A DNA stretch of 64,000 bases from Salinirubellus salinus (GTDB lineage: Archaea; Halobacteriota; Halobacteria; Halobacteriales; Haloarculaceae). Of the stretch, positions 8,845 through 17,360 are shown in pieces; position 1 is the first letter of the stretch, and the number at the start of each line of letters is the position of its first letter. The translations under genes and the position numbers were made by a program. Location: contig NZ_CP104003.1 in assembly GCF_025231485.1 (NCBI RefSeq), forward strand, positions 1,922,001 through 1,986,000. The letters run 5' to 3'. The notes beneath the pieces are model-generated. The model was given only the letters and a program-made list of their open reading frames with translations, did not search any database and had not been told where the DNA came from.

Positions 8845-9672
8845 TCACGCCTCCAGCGCGTAGAGTCGCACGTCGCCGTTGCCCGACGAACACCTGAGCG
8901 TCGGGCCGCCCTCGCCGAGCCGACCGGAGATAGACCGGCGGCTCGACTCGCTGTCGGCCAGTTCGACCTCGGCCTCCACGTCCCCGTTGCCCACGGAGAG
9001 TTCCACGTCGGCGTCGAGGGCCGGTCCGACGCCGGCCTCCACGTCCCCGTTACCGGACGAGAGGGTCACGTCGTCACGGATGTCGTACACCTCCACGTCC
9101 ACCTCGCCGTTGGCCGTCTGGGCGCCCGCGACACCCGTCGTCCCGCGAGCGACGGCGTCGCCGTTGGCCGACTCGACGGTGACGTAGCCGTCCACGTCGA
9201 CGGCCTCGGCGTCGCCGTTGCCGGAGGAGAGTCTCGCGTCGCCGACGACGCCCCTCGCGCTCACGTCACCGTTGACCGTCCGGGCCGACAGGAGCGAGAC
9301 GCCGTCGGGGAGGGTGACGACGAGACGGGCGCTCGCGTTCGCGAACCTGAAGTCGTCCTCGTAGACCGACTCGAGCGTGAGGAGGCCGTCTTCGACGGTG
9401 TCCTCGACGGTGACGGCGTCGATGGCCTCCTGCGAGCGACCGCGTTTGTGTATCTCGACCGTGACCTGGTCGAGGTCGGCGTCGCCCGCCTCGACGCGCA
9501 CGTCGCCGTTGCGGTTCTCGAGGCGGACGGCGTCGTAGCCGCTGACGCTGTACGTCTGGGTGTCGTCTTCGACCACGTCGGGACCGGTGAAACCGGCACA
9601 GCCGGCGAGCCCGACGGCACCGACGAGGCCACTCGCCGCGAGGAACCGGCGTCTGCTGGAGGACTGTCGCAT
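8845..9672 (-). CDS. DUF4097-type beta-helix lipoprotein (Tat-exported)
   Basis: A 275-residue exported protein. Residues 1-25 form a Tat-lipoprotein signal: twin-arginine SRRRFL at 6-11 and lipobox LAGC with Cys25 as the lipid anchor. The mature part is made of repeated short strands with the pattern 'NGDV.A' (VNGDVSAR, GNGDAEA, ANGDAVA, ANGEVDV, GNGDVEAG, GNGDVRL), the hallmark of DUF4097 putative-adhesin beta-helix proteins. No enzymatic residue set is evident. It faces the cell surface and may bind polymer or help anchor the envelope, but this is a guess. It is followed by an arylsulfotransferase-like gene read in the same direction. Confidence 0.85.
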   Translation of the reverse strand: MRQSSSRRRFLAASGLVGAVGLAGCAGFTGPDVVEDDTQTYSVSGYDAVRLENRNGDVRVEAGDADLDQVTVEIHKRGRSQEAIDAVTVEDTVEDGLLTLESVYEDDFRFANASARLVVTLPDGVSLLSARTVNGDVSARGVVGDARLSSGNGDAEAVDVDGYVTVESANGDAVARGTTGVAGAQTANGEVDVEVYDIRDDVTLSSGNGDVEAGVGPALDADVELSVGNGDVEAEVELADSESSRRSISGRLGEGGPTLRCSSGNGDVRLYALEA

Positions 9673-9720
9673 GGCGGCGTCCAGACGCGCCCCCGACTTA
9701 GGGGTTCCGTGGGCGCCCGC

Positions 9721-11040
9721 TCACTCGTGTCGGGTCGCCTCACGACGGCGCTGGACGGCGAGGAACCCGAGCGCACCGAGCCCGCTCAGCGCCGCCAGCA
9801 CCTCGACCGGCCCCATCCACGTCGGGAGGAACGGGACGAACCCGAGCCACGAGTCGGCCGTGGCGAGTGCCGACCCCAGCGGGCCGTCGGAGGTCCGGCT
9901 CTCGAACCCGTCGCCGGAGACCCGCGCCTGTTCCTCGGGGACGCCCATCCGGTCGGCCTCGTAGACGATGCCGCGCTCTGCCTTCATCTCGTAGCGCCAC
10001 ACCACCTCGCCGGTCCGGTCGATCTCCAGCAGCCGGAAGTTCCGCGAGTCGGTCACCAGGGTGTTCCCGTTGGGGAGTCGGTCGACGTCGCGGGGCCACT
10101 GGAGCAGCTCACCGGAGCCAGTGCCGTCGTACTCCCAGACCACCTCGTTCGTGTCGACGTCCACCTCGACCACGCGGTCGTTCTCGGAGTCGGCTATCAG
10201 CACGGTCCCGTTCAGTCGCATCGGGTTGTGCTGCTCGTTCATCACCGAGTGGGCCGTGGGTCGCCCGACGACGTCGACGATGTCGTTCGTCTCGGGGTCG
10301 ACCTCGAGGAGGACGTCGAAGTTCCGGATGGAGAGCTGGAAGTTGCCGTTCTCCAGCCGGTCGATATCGTTCATGTGCGTCCAGTCGGACTCCGGCCCGC
10401 CCTGTCGGAACTCCTCGGCGCTCCCCTCGGGCACGTACTCCTCGAAGAACGGCGTCCCCTCCGAGATGTGCTCGGTGGCGTTCCACTGCCACGTGATGTC
10501 CCCGGCCTCGTTCACGGTGAACGCGCGGTTGTTCCCCATGTCGATGATGGCCGTCTCGCCGTTCTCCAGTCGGTCGGCGTCGTGGACCTCGTGGTGGTTC
10601 GGGAAGACGTCGTACCAGTCGTACTCCCAGACGACGTTCTCGTTCGGGTAGTCGAGTTCGACGACGCGGTTGTGGACGCACGTGTCGCCGTACTGGGGTG
10701 GGCAGTCCTCGGGGACGATGGCGACGCTGGCGAGGACGTTGCCGTTGTCGAGCGCCTCCACGTCGAACACGCGGCCGTTCTCGGGGCGCCACTCCCAGAC
10801 CGTCTCGCCCTCGGGGTTCACCACGCGGGCGCTCCCGTTGTTGTTGCCGAACCAGCCCTCGGCCTGCAGGCCGAGGAGCGTGTTGCCGGGGTAGACCGTG
10901 GCGTTGGCGGGGTCCGTCTCGTTGGCGGGCGACTGCTGCTGTGCGGGGGCGGTGCCGCCGCCACCCGCAGCGGCCGCACCGATGACGGCCACCGACAGGA
11001 GGAGGACAGCGAGGGGGAGGGCGACCCGGCGCGATTCCAT
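9721..11040 (-). CDS. Arylsulfotransferase (ASST)-family beta-propeller membrane protein, paralogue 1
   Basis: A 439-residue protein with an N-terminal signal/anchor (residues 7-27), a large extracytoplasmic domain and a C-terminal membrane segment (about 405-428) followed by a basic tail. The body repeats the propeller-blade motif 'D(V/A)DRLxNGNT' four to five times and carries the conserved NEQHNP block seen in haloarchaeal arylsulfotransferase-like proteins. The conserved His there is a candidate for the sulfo-His intermediate, but this has not been shown for these proteins. ATG 11040 is used because it starts a proper signal sequence. A second family member lies at 34713-36146. Confidence 0.75.
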   Translation of the reverse strand: MESRRVALPLAVLLLSVAVIGAAAAGGGGTAPAQQQSPANETDPANATVYPGNTLLGLQAEGWFGNNNGSARVVNPEGETVWEWRPENGRVFDVEALDNGNVLASVAIVPEDCPPQYGDTCVHNRVVELDYPNENVVWEYDWYDVFPNHHEVHDADRLENGETAIIDMGNNRAFTVNEAGDITWQWNATEHISEGTPFFEEYVPEGSAEEFRQGGPESDWTHMNDIDRLENGNFQLSIRNFDVLLEVDPETNDIVDVVGRPTAHSVMNEQHNPMRLNGTVLIADSENDRVVEVDVDTNEVVWEYDGTGSGELLQWPRDVDRLPNGNTLVTDSRNFRLLEIDRTGEVVWRYEMKAERGIVYEADRMGVPEEQARVSGDGFESRTSDGPLGSALATADSWLGFVPFLPTWMGPVEVLAALSGLGALGFLAVQRRREATRHE

Positions 11041-11108
11041 ACCGTCAGGTGTGGGTATGTCAGTAAATCCCTGTTGGTCCGCACCGTCGTCGAACCGTCC
11101 GCAGCACC

Positions 11109-11942
11109 TCAGTCCTGCGGTGGTGCGGGGGGCATCGACCGCTTGTGTGCGCTCCCCTCGACCAGCGAGACCACGCGCTCGACGGCCGACTCGGGAACCC
11201 CGAGCGTCTCGCACGTCGCCGACAGCGAGAACGGCCCGTCGACGTGCAACATCAGGACGGCGTCGAGCGTGTCGTAGGTCAGGCCCATCTCCGTCTCGTC
11301 GGTCTGTCCCGACCACATCTCGGCGCTCGGGGGTTTCTCGACGAGGTCGTCGGGCACCCCCACGTGGGCCGCGAGCTGGCGCACCTGGTACTTGTAGAGG
11401 TTGCCGATGGGGTTGCAGTCGACGGCCTGGTCGCCGTACTTCGTGAAGTAGCCCGTCATCGCCTCCGAGCGGTTGCCCGTCCCGAGGACGACCCGCGACT
11501 CCGCGTTGGCGACGAAGTAGTTCAGGACCCCGCGCGTGCGGACGGCGACGTTCCCGAGCGCCATCCGGTCGCCGGCCACGTCGTCCGGCGCGGCCTCGAC
11601 GAACGTGTCCACGATGGGCTGTATCTCGACGATGTCGTACTGGATGTCGAGCAGTTCTGCGACCCGTTCGGCGTCGCTCATGTTCCCCTCCGTGTTGGCG
11701 TCGCTCGGGAGGACGAGGCCACGGACCGCGTCCGCGCCGAGCGCCTCCACGGCGAGGTGTGCAGTCAGCGTCGAGTCGATGCCCCCCGAGAGGCCGAGAA
11801 CCGCCCCCGCCGCGCCCGCGGCGTCCACGGTGTCGGCGATGAAATCGGTGATCCGCTCGCGGCGGGCGTCGAGTTCGGCCTCGGAGAGACCGAGTTCGAC
11901 GGGCAGGGCGTCGGCGTCGAGTTCGTAGACCTCCTGACTCAT
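11109..11942 (-). CDS. nadE: NAD+ synthetase, ammonia-dependent type
   Basis: A 277-residue cytoplasmic enzyme that amidates nicotinic acid adenine dinucleotide to NAD+ using ATP and ammonia. The N-type ATP-pyrophosphatase loop SGGIDST is at residues 52-58, followed by a conserved synthetase block (GTGNRSEAMTGYFTKYGD) and the PPSAEMWSGQTDE loop. No glutaminase domain is present, hence ammonia dependence. ATG 11942 gives the normal N-terminus; a longer frame would run into the tRNA. It lies just downstream of tRNA-Gly, on the other side of which is a second, glutamine-dependent NAD+ synthetase. Confidence 0.92.
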   Translation of the reverse strand: MSQEVYELDADALPVELGLSEAELDARRERITDFIADTVDAAGAAGAVLGLSGGIDSTLTAHLAVEALGADAVRGLVLPSDANTEGNMSDAERVAELLDIQYDIVEIQPIVDTFVEAAPDDVAGDRMALGNVAVRTRGVLNYFVANAESRVVLGTGNRSEAMTGYFTKYGDQAVDCNPIGNLYKYQVRQLAAHVGVPDDLVEKPPSAEMWSGQTDETEMGLTYDTLDAVLMLHVDGPFSLSATCETLGVPESAVERVVSLVEGSAHKRSMPPAPPQD

Positions 11943-12033
11943 GGCCGGGTGTGGGTGTCGGGTGGTGAAAAGTCCGTGGCCCGGGGGAGAGACGCTACGT
12001 TCAAGTGGGGCGACGGGATAGTATTGGTTGCCT

Positions 12034-12104
12034 GCGCCAGTGGTCCAGTGGTAGGACATTAGCTTCCCAAGCTAATAGCCCGGGTTCGACTCCCGGCTGG
12101 CGCA
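12034..12104 (+). tRNA. tRNA-Gly (anticodon CCC)
   Basis: A 71-base cloverleaf. The acceptor GCGCCAG (12034-12040) pairs with CTGGCGC (12097-12103) and is followed by discriminator A. The D-loop contains TGGTAGGAC, the anticodon stem TTAGC/GCTAA encloses TTCCCAA (anticodon CCC), and the T-arm is GGGTTCGACTCCC. No intron and no encoded CCA. Fragments resembling its 3' end recur downstream at 12211-12232 and 12284-12296. Confidence 0.95.
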
Positions 12105-12326
12105 TGTCTGTCTCGAACGCCAGTAAGAGACATCATCGCCGCGCGGGAGTCGAATCCTGCCAGTCGCAGCCCGGGAGCGCAGCGAAGCGAGCACCCCGGA
12201 CCCTGGCTCCGGTTCGACTCCCGGCTGCCGCACTCGCTTCGCTCGTGCGGCAGCCGACGTTCGTGAAGCCGACGGCCTCACTCACTCCCGGCTGGCTCGG
12301 GACGCTCGATCCGAGACGACCAGGCT
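12105..12326. other. Intergenic region with degenerate tRNA 3'-end copies and an inverted repeat
   Basis: This 222-base region follows tRNA-Gly. A 22-base segment at 12211-12232 matches the tRNA 3' end (12083-12104) with a single mismatch; a further 13-base match lies at 12284-12296; and a weaker one (AGTCGAATCCTGCCAGTC) lies near 12152-12170. A perfect 9-bp inverted repeat (CTGCCGCAC/GTGCGGCAG) with an 11-base loop spans about 12225-12253 and overlaps the first copy. These look like remnants of site-specific integration at the tRNA gene. No integrase gene remains. Confidence 0.6.
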
Positions 12327-14018
12327 CTACTCATTCACCGCGTCGTACCTCGCCGCCAGCGGGTAGCGCCACCCCATCCCGAACGCCTGCCGCGTCACGC
12401 GCAACAGCGGCACCTCCTGCCAGCGCTTGTACTCCGACCGATGGAGGAGCGTCAGCACCCGGTCGACGGCATCGGGGTCGTGACCCGCCTCGACCAGCGC
12501 CTCGCGGTCCATCCGCTCCTCGACGTAGTCGCGGGCGATGGGGTCGATGACGTCGTACGGTGGCAGGTCGTCCGCGTCGGTCTGGTCCTCGCGGAGTTCC
12601 GCGCTCGGGGGGCGTTCGACCACGCGGTCGGGGACCGGCGGGCCGTCGAAGGAGGGGTGGGGGGCCTCGTTCAGGCGGGCGGCGAGGTCGTAGACCAGTT
12701 CCTTCAGGCAGTCCCCGAGCGGGGCGAGTGCACCGACCATGTCGCCGTAGAGGGTGCAGTAGCCGACGGTGGACTCGGACTTGTTGTCCGGGGTGAGGAC
12801 GAGCGCGTCGAACTTGTTCGACAGGGCCATCAGCGTGGTCCCCCGGATGCGCGCCTGCACGTTCTCCTCGGTCTCGTCGCGCTCGTAGCCGTCGAAGACG
12901 GGGCCGAGCTGGTCCATGAACGCGCCGAACGTCCCCTCGACGGGGACGACCTCGAACCCGATGCCGAGCGTCTCGGCGGTCCGGCGGGCGTCCTCGGTGG
13001 AGGCGTCGGCGGTGTAGCGGGTGGGCATGGCGACGCCGAGGACGTGGTCGGGGCCGAGCGCCTCGGCGGCGAGGACGGTCGCGACGGTGGAGTCGACGCC
13101 GCCGGACATCCCGACGACGACGTCCTCGAACCCGGACTTGTGGACGTAGTCGCGGATGCCGACGCGGATGGCGCGGCGGGCCTCTTCGGCCCGTGACTCG
13201 GGCGGGGCGGCGAGCGGTCGGTCCGCAGGGTCTGGGGCAGCACCGTCGAGCGGGACGTCGACGACGAGGAGGTCCGCTGCCCAGTCGGTCGCGCGGGCCC
13301 ACGGGTCGCCGTCGGGGCCGAGGACGAACGAGCCGCCGTCGAACGTGAGTTCGTCGTTCGCACCGACCTGATTGACGAAGACGACCGGGCGGTCGTTCCG
13401 GGTCGCGTGCCCGGCGAACAGGGCCTCGCGCTCGGCACCCTTCCCGAGGTGGAACGGGGAGGCAGAGACGTTGACGAGGAGGTCCGCGCCGGCGTCGGCG
13501 AGGTCGGCAATCGGGTCGGCGTCGTAGCGGCGCGTGCCGTCGACGGCCGTCTCGTTCCACGCGTCCTCGCAGACCGAGAGCCCGACAGTGGCACCAGCCA
13601 CCTCGACGGTCGTCGGGGCGTCACCGGCCTCGAAGTAGCGCGACTCGTCGAACACGTCGTAGGTGGGGAGGAGTCGCTTGACAGCACTGGCGTGTACCTC
13701 GCCGTCGTAGACGAGGGCCGCGACGTTCCGGACGGCGCGGCCGGTACCGGGATTGCGGTCCGCGACGCCGACGACGGTGGGGAGCGGGACCGCGTCGGCC
13801 AGCGAGTCGAGCGCCGCGAGGCCGGCGTCGACCACGGCGTCCCGGCGGAGGAGGTCACGCGGCGGGTAGCCGAGTAGAGAGAGTTCGGGCGTCACGAGCA
13901 TGTCGGCGCCCGCCTCGGCCGCGCGTTCAGCGGCGTCGAGGATGCGCTCTCGGTTGCCGGTCACGTCCCCGACGGTCGGGTTCAGTTGCGCGCAGGCGAC
14001 GCGGAGCGAGGGCTGCAT
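12327..14018 (-). CDS. NAD+ synthetase, glutamine-dependent (nitrilase + synthetase domains)
   Basis: A 563-residue enzyme with two domains. Residues 1-265 are a nitrilase-type glutaminase with the catalytic triad Glu45 (TPELSLLGYP), Lys114 (AVKRLLPTYDVF) and Cys150 (LSVCEDAW). Residues 275-560 are the synthetase domain with ATP loop SGGVDST at 305-311 and the conserved NKSESTVGYCTLYGD block. Ammonia released in the first domain would be channelled to the second to make NAD+. It does the same job as the 277-residue enzyme across the tRNA gene, so the genome has both forms side by side. Confidence 0.92.
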   Translation of the reverse strand: MQPSLRVACAQLNPTVGDVTGNRERILDAAERAAEAGADMLVTPELSLLGYPPRDLLRRDAVVDAGLAALDSLADAVPLPTVVGVADRNPGTGRAVRNVAALVYDGEVHASAVKRLLPTYDVFDESRYFEAGDAPTTVEVAGATVGLSVCEDAWNETAVDGTRRYDADPIADLADAGADLLVNVSASPFHLGKGAEREALFAGHATRNDRPVVFVNQVGANDELTFDGGSFVLGPDGDPWARATDWAADLLVVDVPLDGAAPDPADRPLAAPPESRAEEARRAIRVGIRDYVHKSGFEDVVVGMSGGVDSTVATVLAAEALGPDHVLGVAMPTRYTADASTEDARRTAETLGIGFEVVPVEGTFGAFMDQLGPVFDGYERDETEENVQARIRGTTLMALSNKFDALVLTPDNKSESTVGYCTLYGDMVGALAPLGDCLKELVYDLAARLNEAPHPSFDGPPVPDRVVERPPSAELREDQTDADDLPPYDVIDPIARDYVEERMDREALVEAGHDPDAVDRVLTLLHRSEYKRWQEVPLLRVTRQAFGMGWRYPLAARYDAVNE

Positions 14019-14144
14019 CTGTCGGGCACTACTGTCGCGTCTCGAATATCGGTATCGGTACCGACAGGCAGGATGGTGGACGCCCGTCGAGTATTTCCGT
14101 CGAAAACATTCGAACTGTCGTTCCTTAGACTCGGCTGGGCGTGG

Positions 14145-15002
14145 TCAGCCCGCCCGTGCGAACTCCCGGCGCAGGGTCGTGTTCTCCGGGGTCACCCGCG
14201 CGTACTCGGCGACGACGACGAAGGCGACGGCCCACAGGATCGCCGCCACGCCCCACATCGCCCCCGTCGAACCGGATTGTAGGGGGAACGCGATGGACAT
14301 CGCGCCGTAGTAGGCCATCGGGAGCGCGGCGAGCCACGCGGCCAGTCGCCAACCGGCGAAGCCGAACGCTGCGAACGCGCCGTAGGCGATGGGCGCGACG
14401 GCCAGCCCCGCCATCATCACGTAGTGGCTGTCCACGGCGTGCGGGTCGGTGGCGCTCCCGCTGAGCGAGAACTGGTTCACCGCGAACGCGAGCAGGGGCA
14501 CGGCCGCGACGGCCACCAGCGCGAGCAACGCGGGGCTGTACGACTCGCCGCGGCGGAACAGTCCCCGGCCGGCGGGGTGGGTAAGCAGTGCGACCCCCGT
14601 CAGGACGAAGAACGGGACCACCTCCTCCGGGCGGCCGACGCCGAACCCGAGCGTGCCGGCCGTGACGACGAGGATGACGAGGAAGGAACCCCACATCGCC
14701 GCCACCCGCCGCTTCGGTCGGTACGCCTGCGCGAACAGGCCGAGGACGAACGTCAGGACGACCGCCGCGATCCCCATCACGTGCAGGCGATGGATGCCGA
14801 GTTCCGCACCGGCCCCAGCCGTCCAGCCGAGCGCGAGCAACAGGAACAGTTCGCCGAGGAACAGTACGGTCATCGCGGCGGCCGCGACGAGTGCGAGGTA
14901 GAACACGGCCAGTCGAACCATCTGGAGATTCGACCGGCGCTCGGTACCGCGTTCCGGAGCCGTGGACTCCGGCGAGGGAGTCGACGTGGTCGGTGATGAC
15001 AT
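14145..15002 (-). CDS. Polytopic membrane protein of unknown function
   Basis: A 285-residue integral membrane protein with about seven or eight hydrophobic segments (for example AVFYLALVAAAAMTVLFLGE, AAVVLTFVLGLFAQAY and GSFLVILVVTAGTLGFGVG). The N-terminal 30 residues are Ser/Thr/Pro-rich and soluble. ATG 15002 is used; a GTG three codons upstream is an alternative. No catalytic or transport motif is recognisable. His residues occur near the membrane edges (IHRLHVMG, DPHAVDSHY), which could matter for metal or haem, but this is speculative. The two genes that follow on the same strand are also uncharacterised. Confidence 0.65.
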   Translation of the reverse strand: MSSPTTSTPSPESTAPERGTERRSNLQMVRLAVFYLALVAAAAMTVLFLGELFLLLALGWTAGAGAELGIHRLHVMGIAAVVLTFVLGLFAQAYRPKRRVAAMWGSFLVILVVTAGTLGFGVGRPEEVVPFFVLTGVALLTHPAGRGLFRRGESYSPALLALVAVAAVPLLAFAVNQFSLSGSATDPHAVDSHYVMMAGLAVAPIAYGAFAAFGFAGWRLAAWLAALPMAYYGAMSIAFPLQSGSTGAMWGVAAILWAVAFVVVAEYARVTPENTTLRREFARAG

Positions 15003-15134
15003 CGAGGACACCAGGAGGCGGGACGCTGGAACCGGTGATAACCCTGTATTCGGCGGGAATCCCGGGGAACGGACGTTCGGTTCCGGGGACGTGAACGACC
15101 GTTCAGCAGGAGCGCAGCGGCGTCGGGCGCCCGT

Positions 15135-15884
15135 TCACGGCTCGCCGCCAGCCTGTACCGCCGCGACGGCGTCGAGCAGTTCGGCGGTAGCGTCGGCGTC
15201 GTAGCGGAGCGGGCGTCGCCACCACGGTCCCTTCCCCGAGTCCGCCGAGAGGTCGGTGACGAGGTGGTTCGCGTCCGTCCCGCCCGAGGGCGCCGAGAGC
15301 GGCACGGCCCGGTCGAGCAGGCGCGACTCGTCGGGGTCGCCGTAGAGGAGGACCCGGGCGTCGAACGTCTCGCGTTTGACGTGGGCGTTGTCGGCGAAAC
15401 AGGCACGGGTGCTGGCGTCGGCCGTCCGGTAGTCCTCGCCGGAGAGCGGGTCGCGGGCGAGTCGGAACGCACCGACGAGGAAGGCGCCCCAGCGTGGCGG
15501 GTGCGACGCCGGTGGCTCCTCGCTCGTGTCGAGCGTCGCGTAGAAGAACGCCCAGTCGCCGGCCGCGAGGTCGAGCAGGGGCCGGGCCTTCACCCCGAAG
15601 GGGTCGCCGTAGGTGTAGGACTCGCAGTGCGGGTACTCGGCGAACGCGGGGTCGAGGTGGACCGGCGTGTCCCGGACCGACTCGGGGACGTCGAGCGAGA
15701 GGCCGAGGTCGCCGTAGGTCGGGACGGGTTCGCTCGTCGGTTCGCGCTCGGGGATGGGGACGAACTCGAAGCGCCCCTCGCGGTCGACGGGGGCGCGGAA
15801 GCCGGGGTCGTTCGTGTTCGCGCCGACGTTGACCGCGACAGCGCGGTGTCCCGACGCCGCGTCGCGCGGCCGGTCGTCGCTCAT
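15135..15884 (-). CDS. Nmad3-like (nucleotide modification associated domain 3) family protein
   Basis: A 249-residue soluble protein. The opening pattern 'VNVGANTNDPGFRAPVD' followed by 'GRFEFVPIPE' and later 'YGDPFGVKARPLLDLAAGDWAFFYATLD' resembles the family called Nucleotide modification associated domain 3, often seen near DNA or nucleotide modification systems. No modification enzyme is adjacent here, and the function of the family is not established. The gene ends and starts close to its neighbours: 4 bases separate it from the stop of the zinc-finger membrane protein gene upstream, so the two are probably one operon. Confidence 0.55.
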   Translation of the reverse strand: MSDDRPRDAASGHRAVAVNVGANTNDPGFRAPVDREGRFEFVPIPEREPTSEPVPTYGDLGLSLDVPESVRDTPVHLDPAFAEYPHCESYTYGDPFGVKARPLLDLAAGDWAFFYATLDTSEEPPASHPPRWGAFLVGAFRLARDPLSGEDYRTADASTRACFADNAHVKRETFDARVLLYGDPDESRLLDRAVPLSAPSGGTDANHLVTDLSADSGKGPWWRRPLRYDADATAELLDAVAAVQAGGEP

Positions 15885-15888
15885 CGGT

Positions 15889-16461
15889 TCACGCCCGTTC
15901 GACGGTTATCACGATGCTGTCACCGTCCTGTAGGGTGTAGCCGGGGCCGACCGCGTTCCCGTTCACCGTGACGGAGACGTCGTACTCGCTCCCGTCCTCG
16001 TAAGTGGTCCCCTCGTAGGTGAACGAGTTCCGGGTCACGTCGAACCCGAGGGCCTCCATCCCGAAGCCGAGGGTGACGTCGCTGGCGTGGGCGTGCCACT
16101 GCTCGCCGCTCCCACCCTCGAAGTGGAACCGACGGTCCTGCAACTGGTACTGTTGCTGGGAGAAGTCGACCGTGTCACCGAGGACCGTCACCTCGATGTC
16201 GCCGTGGTAGTGGTCGCTGTTGACGGGACCGACGCCGGCCGCGGAGGAGCCAGTGAAGAAGACGACGTAGGCGACGAGCGCCGCCGCCAGGCCGATAACC
16301 ACGACGAGGGCGATGGGACCGGTGGGGAGGCCACCGTCGTCCTCGGCGTCGCCGATCCGCCGCCGGTCGATGGGACCGAGTTCCTCGAGGTGCTCGGAGC
16401 GCAGATGCGAGTCGGGGACCTCGCCGTCGAACGACGCCCCACAGTAGTCACAGTCGGCCAT
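15889..16461 (-). CDS. Zinc-finger membrane protein with His-rich extracytoplasmic domain
   Basis: A 190-residue single-pass membrane protein. Residues 4-25 form a C2H2-like finger (CDYC ... HLRSEH). A Pro/acidic linker leads to one membrane segment (about 50-72, ALVVVIGLAAALVAYVVFF). The remaining 115 residues are outside and contain several His (DHYHGDI, RRFHFEGG, QWHAHASDV), as in small bacterial lipoproteins that share a 'DFSQ..Y.......HAH..VTLG' pattern and may bind metal. Function unknown. ATG 16461 begins the finger directly; a GTG five codons upstream is possible. A TATA-like box is 28-34 bases upstream. Confidence 0.65.
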   Translation of the reverse strand: MADCDYCGASFDGEVPDSHLRSEHLEELGPIDRRRIGDAEDDGGLPTGPIALVVVIGLAAALVAYVVFFTGSSAAGVGPVNSDHYHGDIEVTVLGDTVDFSQQQYQLQDRRFHFEGGSGEQWHAHASDVTLGFGMEALGFDVTRNSFTYEGTTYEDGSEYDVSVTVNGNAVGPGYTLQDGDSIVITVERA

Positions 16462-16488
16462 GCGTGTTCGACCCACCGTTGCCCACGG

Positions 16489-16495
16489 ATTTATT
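16489..16495 (-). promoter_or_regulatory. TATA-like box for the zinc-finger membrane protein
   Basis: AATAAAT on the minus strand, centred about 31 bases before ATG 16461, in a GC-rich background. It probably drives the two-gene unit 16461-15135. Confidence 0.4.
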
Positions 16496-16547
16496 CAAGC
16501 GTTGCGACTGGTACAGCCGGGGATTTAGATGGCGGCGGGGACCCCAC

Positions 16548-17237
16548 CTAGTCCAGTCGCTCGGCGTACGCGGCCAGCAACTCGGCGAACGCCTCGCGCT
16601 CGCCCCGTTCCTGCTCCTCGATCCGTTCGTGCGCCCGGAGTCGACGTTTGAGCACGCGGAGGGCGGCGTCGTCGTTCCCGGCGAGCTCCTCGCTCACTGC
16701 GAAGGGGGCCTCGACGACCCGCTGGACGAGGCCGATGCGGTGGGCCGACTCGGCGTCGAGCGTGCGCCCGGAGAGTGAGAGGTCTATCGCGTCGCCGAGC
16801 CCGACCACCGCCGGGAGCCGGTGGGTACCACCCCACGCGCCGAACAGGCCGAGTTTCACGCCCGTCTCGGCGAACGTCGCGTCGGGCGTCGCCACCCGCA
16901 GGTCACACGCCAGCGCGAGTTCCACCCCGCCACCGCGGGCCGGGCCGTCGACACCCGCGACGACGACGCTGTCGGCCGCCTCGATGGCACGCATCGTCTC
17001 CTGTCCCCGGCGGATGAACGCCTCGGCGTCGTCGCGCTCGGCGGCCGCGGCCACGCTGTCGAAGTCGGCGCCCGCCGAGAACGCGTCCCCAGCACCGGTG
17101 ACGTGGACGACGGGCGCCGCCGCCTCGGCGACGGCCGCCCGCAGTTCGACCAGCCCCTCGGGCGTCAGCGCGTTGCGCTTCTCGGGTCGGTCGAGGGTCA
17201 CCACCCGGACATCGCCCCGGCGTTCGACCTGTATCAT
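16548..17237 (-). CDS. Enoyl-CoA hydratase/isomerase family protein
   Basis: A 229-residue crotonase-fold enzyme. Family features are RPEKRNALTPEGL near the N-terminus, the first oxyanion-hole loop GDAFSAGADFDSV (about 51-63) and the second oxyanion loop GPARGGGVELALACD (about 92-106). The Glu usually found in the second loop of hydratases is partly preserved (GVEL), and the downstream catalytic position is in AHRIGLVQRVVE. It may hydrate enoyl-CoA or act as an isomerase or hydrolase on acyl-CoA. The start ATG 17237 (MIQVERRGD) fits the family. It is divergent from the gene at 17361. Confidence 0.85.
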   Translation of the reverse strand: MIQVERRGDVRVVTLDRPEKRNALTPEGLVELRAAVAEAAAPVVHVTGAGDAFSAGADFDSVAAAAERDDAEAFIRRGQETMRAIEAADSVVVAGVDGPARGGGVELALACDLRVATPDATFAETGVKLGLFGAWGGTHRLPAVVGLGDAIDLSLSGRTLDAESAHRIGLVQRVVEAPFAVSEELAGNDDAALRVLKRRLRAHERIEEQERGEREAFAELLAAYAERLD

Positions 17238-17360
17238 GCCCGACCCACCGAGCGCGAGGTGTTGAACCTGTCTCTCCCGCGGGTCGCGCCGGGTGGTCGA
17301 CCGGCGGCGGGTGGCCCCCTTTCCAAAGGTCTTTGACGCTACTCGGCCTACTTCGGAGTG

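Noticed and set aside
9448-11277. A 609-codon plus-strand frame opposite the arylsulfotransferase-like gene
   Set aside because: Antisense to a gene with clear signal peptide, motifs and codon bias; the frame has no family features.
12105-12326. A second tRNA gene after tRNA-Gly
   Set aside because: Only T-arm and acceptor-like 3' pieces occur; there is no matching 5' half, D-arm or anticodon arm.
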